This document shows positions 57,430 to 64,000 of a DNA stretch of 64,000 bases, in pieces; the first letter of the stretch is position 1; every line of letters starts with the position of its first letter. Source of the DNA: Ancylostoma caninum (Eukaryota > Nematoda > Chromadorea > Rhabditida > Ancylostomatidae); NCBI GenBank assembly GCA_037903475.1, contig JBAJFG010000384.1, positions 3,831,827 through 3,895,826 on the forward strand, in the 5' to 3' direction. The notes below the pieces were generated by a model. That model did not search any database, had not been told where the DNA came from, and saw nothing but the letters and a program-made list of their open reading frames with translations. A program made the translations under genes and the position numbers.

Positions 57430-58696
57430 TGTTAGATATGAACTTTGAACCCCGATGTTCATGTTGAACCTTGATTTCCGAGGTTTATGTCTGTCTGTGG
57501 GATGTGTGTACGAGGGATGTGCGTAATTACGATTTACGGCTTACGATTTACGATTTGCGGCCATTTTTGGCGGTTTTTTTTACGATTTACGAAAAATGGC
57601 CTAAATTTCGTAACAAATTCGTAAATAACTACAACGAACGAATCTCGTCATAGCGTTTCTGCTTATGGGTAAATGTGTATAATTTCTCTGTGTTTGCATT
57701 TTGCAGCAAAGCTAAGAGTGAAATGCTTGTTTCGCTTGTAGTTTCTATTATTCGAAGAAGGCGGCATATAGCAATTTCATTGTCGCATCCGTAGAGAAGA
57801 TCTGTTGGAACAGTTCAGCTCAGAGGTCTGAATGCAGTGGTCAAGAACACCGCATTTTCAGCTCTGTTTTTCTATTTCCGTAGGTGGGACAAGCTGTCCG
57901 ATCAGCCTGTTTCCTTCGGCAAAACGTTTTACCTTGTTTTTCTGACTTCAACTGTGGTGTGATGTCGTATGCGAAAAGGTTTTCTTCCTTGTCGAGCTCT
58001 CATGAACCAATTAGTAGTGTCCATATATAATTTGATAAAGTAGAAGAAATAGTTCTTTTCAGAAATGCAGCACGCACATATTTTGTTGGTAATCGCAGAT
58101 TTATTGAATGCGCATGCGCCCTAAGCAGTGACTTGCTGGGACCACTTGATACCGAGTCAGCGCTTTAACCTTTCAAACTCCTTTGATACCAATTCACCTA
58201 CCCCACGGTGTGAATGGCTTGGTTCGCACGGAAACACATACATAGAACCATCGAACCACGTTTGCTTCAGAAACACCGACCAGGATGAAGAGAATTTTCT
58301 CCAATGCAGCGATAAATAATCAGAACTGGACAGCTCGCCCAAAATATCGAGAGAAAAGTTATCCATTCATCACAACGTTATCACTCTAGTGATAAGATGG
58401 CGAAGTTCAGTGATAAGTTTTGCAGTAGATACCCTTAGATCATTTTGAGAATCACTTTGTTGTGAAACGAGTTGAAATCACCTGAATGGTACTCTGACCC
58501 TCAGTTACGATTTAGGATTCACGATTTACGGCGGTTTTTGAGAATTTACGATTTACGATTTACGAAAATTGAAAATTGTTACGCACATCCCTGGTATATA
58601 CTTTGACTCAGCATATTATATAAAGGGGTCATCCGAGTATGGTTCATTCATTGTGTCCGGCAATAAACTCTACCTATCGACACCGCCTACACAGCA
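57430..58696 (+). repeat. 5' LTR, interrupted by a 1,084-bp TIR element
   Basis: The LTR text stops at 57510 and resumes at 58595 with TATATACTTTGACTC; together the two parts align with the intact 173-bp 3' LTR. Scattered differences between the LTRs (for example GTTCATG versus GTTTATG) show that the insertion of the retroelement is not recent. Confidence 0.85.
57511..58594. mobile_element. TA-flanked TIR element with GATTTACG repeats, inside the 5' LTR
   Basis: The ends are CGAGGGATGTGCGTAA and (reverse-complemented) CCAGGGATGTGCGTAA, with TA on both sides. Subterminal regions repeat TACGATTTACG (57528-57595 and 58503-58565). No transposase was recognised in the 1,084 bp; the middle includes an ORF of 60-70 codons without a domain. 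Confidence 0.75.
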
Positions 58697-58747
58697 GTGG
58701 CGATCAGGATGAGACGTTGGTTCTGTGGAGAGATGCATTTCATCAAA

Positions 58748-58985
58748 AGGGTAATTTACACTAGCTGCGTGCGTCAGTCGCGCATCAGTCGCACGCATCC
58801 ATTTGCAAGGGATTTTTCATGAAGACCGGTCAACACGGCATGTATATCCTCAATGAAAAAAACGCGCGGCCGTCGCGAGGCCGTAAACGCGTGCGTCTGA
58901 GCTGCGACTCCTATGCGACTGAGCCCTATTCTTCATCATATAGACGCACGCGCGTCAGTCGCACGCACCCAGTATAAATTGCCCT
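58748..58985. mobile_element. MITE after the primer-binding site of the LTR element
   Basis: Inverted ends AGGGTAATTTACACTAGCTG and (reverse-complemented) AGGGCAATTTATACTGGGTG are followed by mirrored GCGTGCG and GTCAGTCGCG words. AAA is present on both sides (58745-58747, 58986-58988), a possible 3-bp duplication. The 238-bp interior is palindromic and GC-rich. Confidence 0.65.
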
Positions 58986-58989
58986 AAAG

Positions 58990-61900
58990 ACTGTCCTTAT
59001 CGACAACATAAATGTTCTCGCTGCAGAACTATTGGACACAAAGAAGGATACTGAAACTCATCCAAACGCCGATCCAAACGGCAGCGCCCCTCCCGTCCAA
59101 ATGGTCGTTCAACAAGACAGACAGTGCGATCGGACGCAATCTTCACTGTCTCAAGTATCAACTGCAACCAGTATCGACGCTACGCCACAGTTGAAGTGGA
59201 CGATCAACCCATCAACTTCTAGGTCGATAGTGCATCGGACCTGGCAGTGATTAATAAAGTAACCTGGCAACTCATGGGCGAACCGGAACTCCAGCCTCCA
59301 TCGCTTATCGCTCACAGCGTCTTAGGAGATCGTATCCAGCTGGTAGGACAACGCCAATGCATCTACAGCTTCCACGATGCCTCAGCGCAAGGAAATTTCT
59401 ACGTGGCCAACACTCCGTCAAACCTACTTGGAGCAGAATGGATCGCAAAAATGGGAATCTATGCCCTCATGGATTGTCTCGCGAGCACAGATCCAGGCCA
59501 GCAAGCAGAAATCAGTTCCAGTATCACCGCCCAGACAAGCAACACTGTAGCAAAACAACTAAAACAAAACTATCCACACGCATTCAGCGATAAGCTTGGA
59601 CTCTACAAGATGTCATCGGCCACTCTACCGCTCAAACCTGGAGCTAAACCCGTTTTCCGCCCCAAGCGCCCTTTCCCTACGCCGCTCAACATGCGGTTGA
59701 CAAAGAGCTCGACCGACTCAAATCAATTGGAGTCATTTCAAAGGTCAACTACTCAGATTAGGCAGCACCAATCGTTATCGTCACGGATCACTACACATAT
59801 GCGCAAACTTCTCCACGGGCCTTAACGACGCACTGGATCTCCACCAATACCCACTTCTCCTTCCAGAGGACATATTTGCAACGCTGAACGGAGGTCGCTA
59901 CTTCACTCTCATCGACTTAGCCGACGCGTTTCTTCAAATCAAGATGGACGACCAATCAAGACAACTACTTACAATCAATACACACCGAGGACTCTACCAG
60001 TACAACCGGCTACTTTTCGGAGTCAAGTCGGCTCCTACCATTTTTCAACAAATCATGGACACCACACTGGCCGGTCTTGGCCGGTCTTCAAGGAGTAGTC
60101 GCGTGCCTGGACGAATTCATCGTAGACGGACACTCAGTCAAGGAATATCAACGCAATATCAACGCCGTCTTCAAACGAATCAGCGACAGTGGGCTGCGCG
60201 TACGCCTAGACAAGTGCAATTTCGCAACCATAGCGGATCACCTACCTTGGATACATCATCGACAAGAATAGTCGACGACCCATCCGAAATTGATGCAGTC
60301 CGGCGAATACCAGCCCAAAAGGACGTTGCACAACTCCGCTATTTCCTCGGACTCCTGAGCTACTACGGACAGTTTCTGAAGGAAATGCACATTCTTCGCG
60401 CTCCACTCGAAGCCCTCCTCAAAAAGAATACCAAGTTCGAATGGAGAAAGACGTGCAACGACAGTTTCAACAAAGCGAAGCAAATGCTCACTTCCGATTT
60501 ACTTCTTGCTCACTACGATCCCAGACAAGAAATCGTCGCAGATGCATCCAACTATGGAATTGGTGCAGTCATCCTACACCGATATCCCAATGGATCGGAG
60601 AAAGCAATCGCCAACGCTTCTCGCTCACTTCTAGCAGCCGAATTGAGAAGAACTACAGCCAAATTGAGAAAGAAGGTCTTGCACTCATCAATGCCATACA
60701 GAAGTTCCACAGGAAGGTGCATGGACGCAAGTTCACGCTCTTGACGGATTACAAACCACTCCTAGCAATCTTCAACTCGAAGAAAGGGATCCCGGTCTAC
60801 ACTGCAAATCGACTCCAAAGGTGGGCAACAATACTCTTAGGATATGATTTCAGCATTCAGTACCGATCCACCACAAGCCTAGGACAGGCAGACCCACTCT
60901 CCAGACTCATCGCATCCCAGCCGACAACCGATGAGGATCGAATTATCTCAGTGGATGCGGACATCCAGCACGTATTCACCAATGCAGTACGAGCCTTAAC
61001 AGTCACGGCTGATGAAATCAAAGAGGCAACAACCAACGATCGCCTCCTCCAACTAATCAAGACATACATTAAAGGGAAATGGCCGAAGTCCATCAAAAAT
61101 GCCGAAATACAATGCTTCTATAACCGCCGTGACTCTCTCTCTCTCTCCATGCTGAACGGATGCCTTTTACTTGCCGAACGTGTGGTAATACCGAAGAACC
61201 TACAACGGCGAGTACTTCGCCAACTACGTCATGGCCATCCAGGGATTGTGCGAATGAAAGCACTCGCTCGTAGCTACGCTTGCTGGCTCGGAATCGACAA
61301 GGACGTCGGAGAAACCGTTCGCCGTTGCACAAGATGTTCAGCCGTCGCCAAATTCCCTGTGAAGACAACGCTCGCTTCATGGCCGATTCCGAAGGAACCA
61401 TGGAAAAGGGTTCACATTGACTACGCAGGACCTTTCGAGGACACCAACTTCTTAGTCGTCGTGGACGCTTATTCAAAGTGGCCAGAAATTCTCACCACAG
61501 ATCGTACAACTTCAAGCATCACCATCCATCTCCTACACCATATATTTGCCAGATTTGGGATACCAGAAACTCTTGTTTCCGACAACGGCACCCAATTCAC
61601 TTCAGCAGAATTCAAGAATTTCTGCTTGGAGAGCGGAATACAACACATCTTTTCCCCGCCTTACCACCCACAGTCATACGGTCAGGCGAAACGCTTCATC
61701 GACACCTTCAAACGAAGCTTGCTCAAATTAAAAGAGGAAGGGACCCTATCAGAAATCTCCAGACATTTCTCTTCAACTATCGAACGACTCCGAACCCAGG
61801 ACTCGAAGGATCCAAGTCGCCTGCGGAACTATGCCTTGGAAGAAAATCCTGAACATTACTATCATCATTGAAGTCCACCGTGTCAGACAAGTCGTTAGAC

Positions 61901-62371
61901 ATTAACACGATCATGGAAAGACAATTCAACCTTAGACATGGAGCCAGGCGAAGAACCTTCAAGGTAGGAGATCCCGTAGTCGTGAAAACCTACCAGGGTC
62001 AGCAACGCTGAACGAACGTACAAGTACTCCGACGCCTGGGACGAGTCCTCTACGAAGTCTTTGTTAGAGAAGAAACATGGTTTCGACACAAAAACCATCT
62101 CAGAATACGTTTCGAAGAAGGGGATCACAACGCGACTGACGATATAGACACACTATTCGAGATGTTCGACTTAGAAAGACCACAATCTCCGATTCACTCC
62201 AGTACCACGCTCTTGGACAATGTCAAGGAATCGACGACGCACACTGTTCAGGACGTATCTCAACTTCGAAGATCTACACGCATACGAACTCACGCACGCG
62301 AACTCCAGGACGTCTCGACATCTACCCAGTTCAGAAGAGCTACCGTACTCTTGGAACCAACTGTGATATGA
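58990..62371 (+). pseudogene. gag-pol remnant of the LTR retrotransposon
   Basis: A zinc knuckle C-x2-C-x4-H-x4 begins at the Cys codon 59013; its final Cys codon is now TGA (59052-59054). In the same frame a TAG (59220-59222) precedes the protease active site VDSASD. RT text runs in shifted frames: LIDLADAFLQI (motif A, about 59914-59943), then CLDEFIV where the catalytic pair is normally DD, after a 10-bp tandem duplication GGCCGGTCTT (60069-60088). RNase H text (LLTDYKPL) lies in the 60441-61871 ORF. The integrase has an HHCC finger (HGHPG ... RCTRC), catalytic Asp in HIDYAGP and SDNGTQF, but Lys in place of the catalytic Glu (GQAKRF). A GPY/F-like module and tail reach the stop at 62369-62371. 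The integrase Lys and RT Glu would inactivate even a frame-corrected product. Confidence 0.9.
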
Positions 62372-62391
62372 TCTTTCAAAAAGGGGAGGTG

Positions 62392-62564
62392 TTAGATATG
62401 AACTTCGAACCCCGATGTTTATGTTGAACTTTGATTCCCGATGTTTATGTTTGTCTGTGTGATGTACTTTGACCCTGCATATAATATATAAAGAGGGCAT
62501 CCGAGTATGGTTCATTCACTGCGCACGGCAATAAACTCTACCTACCGACACTGCCCACATAACA
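62392..62564 (+). repeat. 3' LTR
   Basis: 173 bp, TG...CA bounded, with a TATATAAAG box near 62486 and AATAAA near 62530. It is the uninterrupted reference for the split 5' LTR. Confidence 0.9.
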
Positions 62565-62569
62565 GCTAC

Positions 62570-64000
62570 CATATCACGCGAAGAGACTTTGCGGATGTTT
62601 AGAAGACTGTAAGAGAACTGGCAATTAATGAGAGGTAGGATTTTTGATCTCGTTTCTAAAAGTATCCGCAGAATCCGCCAGCAATCGTAGCGATCGCCGA
62701 CTGTCACCACATGGACAATGCGAATGAGGAGACCCCATAAATAGGGGGGATGATAATCAATGGGGTGTGGCGGTCAATAGGCATCGATTCCACTATCGCT
62801 ATCATTCACGCCACCAGTTCATTTCGAGCACATCTTCGAGAAAAACAGGCTATACGAAGCGATGAACTCCGTTCGGAGCTCATCGCTCTTGTCCAAGGCG
62901 ATATTACGTGGCAATCGTACATATCTTTCCTTTGTTATCACTTACATCGTCTGCTCATTCTGATTCATTTTGAACTGGCGATGGCTGGTATACTCTAACA
63001 CCGTTGCTGATTTCTGCAGCAATTACCTCGCTTATGACTGATTTCACTTTTCTGCTCTGTTTCTCCCACGTGCAGCATTGACCCACCGACTCGCTACAAC
63101 ATATAACCAAGAGAAAACTGCATTCTAATTCACATCAAAACCGAGCAATCAAAAAGGGAGTGTCTCTTAATTCTATCCTCTTGATCTGGTCTTATTGGTC
63201 AGAAAACTCAAATGGTGAAGCCATGGTTGAGAGCTGATCTCTGGGGACCAGGACTTCAAGAAATCAAGAGTCAGAAGAGTAATAATCAATCTTTCAAGAA
63301 TATATTCTTTGCAGAAAAAGGTCGAGGAGCTTGGATACGAAAATCTTGACAAGCCGCTGAGAACAAAAAACAAATCAGCACAATGAAAGGTTCATACTCT
63401 TTGCTCGGAATAAACATTTAAATCTCCTCCAACAGCAAATAGTTCCCTCGAATTTTATTTCTGCATTTGACCGCTGTACTTTTATTATGGGACCAGTGTT
63501 AGCTTAGGCCACGTCCCCTGAATTTCGTTTCACACACATACACACACCCATAGTGCTCGAGAGTATGTAGTGTGCGATGTGGTCTACGTGGACTCGCGAT
63601 GGGATCCTTCTTCGTCTGGTTCCGTTGGTTATGATGGATACAATCGCCAGTGACAAAATCGAGAGATTTAAACAGGATTATACAGTGCTTTCACATTTTC
63701 GCGGTGGGACCAGCGTCTTCCTCTGGCAGTCCGGTATACGGATTTCCTCTAAATCTGCTTCCTGCAAATTACTGAGTGTTACCTAAAAATAGCTATTTTT
63801 GTAAAATATGAAAAAGGGTGGTTCAGCTGCCATTCTGACAAGGGAAGGATATTTAGTTAGTGTGGCCATTCATAGCAAGCAGAATACTGCCTTGTGCAGC
63901 CCATTTCAAATCCATCCCGAAAATCGGCCAAACTACTCTCTTTGATGAGTTATGCCTATTTTTGCTGTTGTTGTGCAGCGCCTGAGATTAGTGTACAAAG
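62570..64000. other. No gene recognised to the window end
   Basis: ORFs are short. A stretch at 63567-63651 could be read as one exon (after GAGTATGTAG, ending before GTGACA, Gly/Ser/Tyr-rich), perhaps of a gene beyond the window, but nothing else supports it. No repeat with clear ends was found. Confidence 0.3.

Larger units (their letters stand above)
57430..62564 (+). mobile_element. Ty3/gypsy-type LTR retrotransposon, inactive
   Basis: The LTRs begin TGTTAGATATGAACTT and end in CA (5' LTR ...CACAGCA, 58696; 3' LTR ...ATAACA, 62564). Flanks GATAC (57425-57429) and GCTAC (62565-62569) differ at one base of a 5-bp duplication. The 3' LTR is 173 bp; both LTRs hold a TATATAAAG box and AATAAA. 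TGGCGATCAGGAT directly after the 5' LTR is the likely primer-binding site. Internal order is zinc knuckle, protease, RT, RNase H, integrase, which is the gypsy order. Most of gag is absent. Two TIR elements have inserted, one in the 5' LTR and one just after the primer site. Confidence 0.9.

Noticed and set aside
63567..63651. Possible Gly/Ser/Tyr-rich exon
   Set aside because: Only one candidate exon near the window edge, with weak splice sites and no partner exons.
1..64000. CRISPR array or prokaryotic operon
   Set aside because: Tandem and inverted repeats are present, but none has regular repeat-spacer structure; introns and transposon types are those of an animal genome.

Overview
The window looks like nuclear DNA of a rhabditid or strongylid-type nematode. 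The evidence is GT-AG introns with short T-rich TTTCAG acceptors, acceptor sites lying directly upstream of start codons as expected for spliced-leader trans-splicing, an rRNA relic whose variable regions read like nematode 18S, and a very dense load of nematode-style transposons. The species cannot be fixed from the sequence alone.

Two conserved host genes can be modelled exon by exon. A LUC7-like U1 snRNP splicing factor lies on the minus strand (12757 to 8210, 10 exons, 338 codons before the stop). Head-to-head with it, about 2.9 kb away, is the auxiliary subunit of the NatB N-terminal acetyltransferase (NAA25, C. elegans cra-1) on the plus strand (15707 to 26708, 25 exons, 954 aa). Every exon phase joins without a gap in both models. 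Introns of both genes hold mobile DNA: mariners, TA-flanked palindromic MITEs, a MITE with near-perfect 9-bp target duplications and a perfect 92-nt inverted repeat.

The first 1.4 kb is a decayed rDNA copy in which 18S is joined directly to a 28S piece and core rRNA helices are deleted. From about 26.7 to 40.5 kb the sequence is mostly repeats: Penelope-like (GIY-YIG plus RT) remnants, a mariner relic, a 60-bp minisatellite, a TIR transposon with CCGCGGTCAGCC arrays, a hAT-like element and a TTAA-flanked MITE nested in a Penelope copy, a tRNA-derived SINE and an ACATAC microsatellite.

Between 41.1 and 45.1 kb are small candidate genes for secreted proteins: a two-exon six-cysteine peptide with a trans-splice-like acceptor and signal peptide, an overlapping antisense ORF that also has a signal peptide, and a multi-exon small helical secreted protein.

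From 46.5 kb onward nested transposons dominate. There is a GCGATCATCGC-array TIR element, then an RTE-type LINE inserted with a 12-bp target duplication into a second copy of the CCGCGG element, Penelope pieces in opposite orientations around a non-autonomous Helitron, and a Ty3/gypsy-type LTR retrotransposon (57430-62564). That retrotransposon has itself been hit by two TIR elements and carries stops, frameshifts and altered catalytic residues. Nothing confident was found in the last 1.4 kb.
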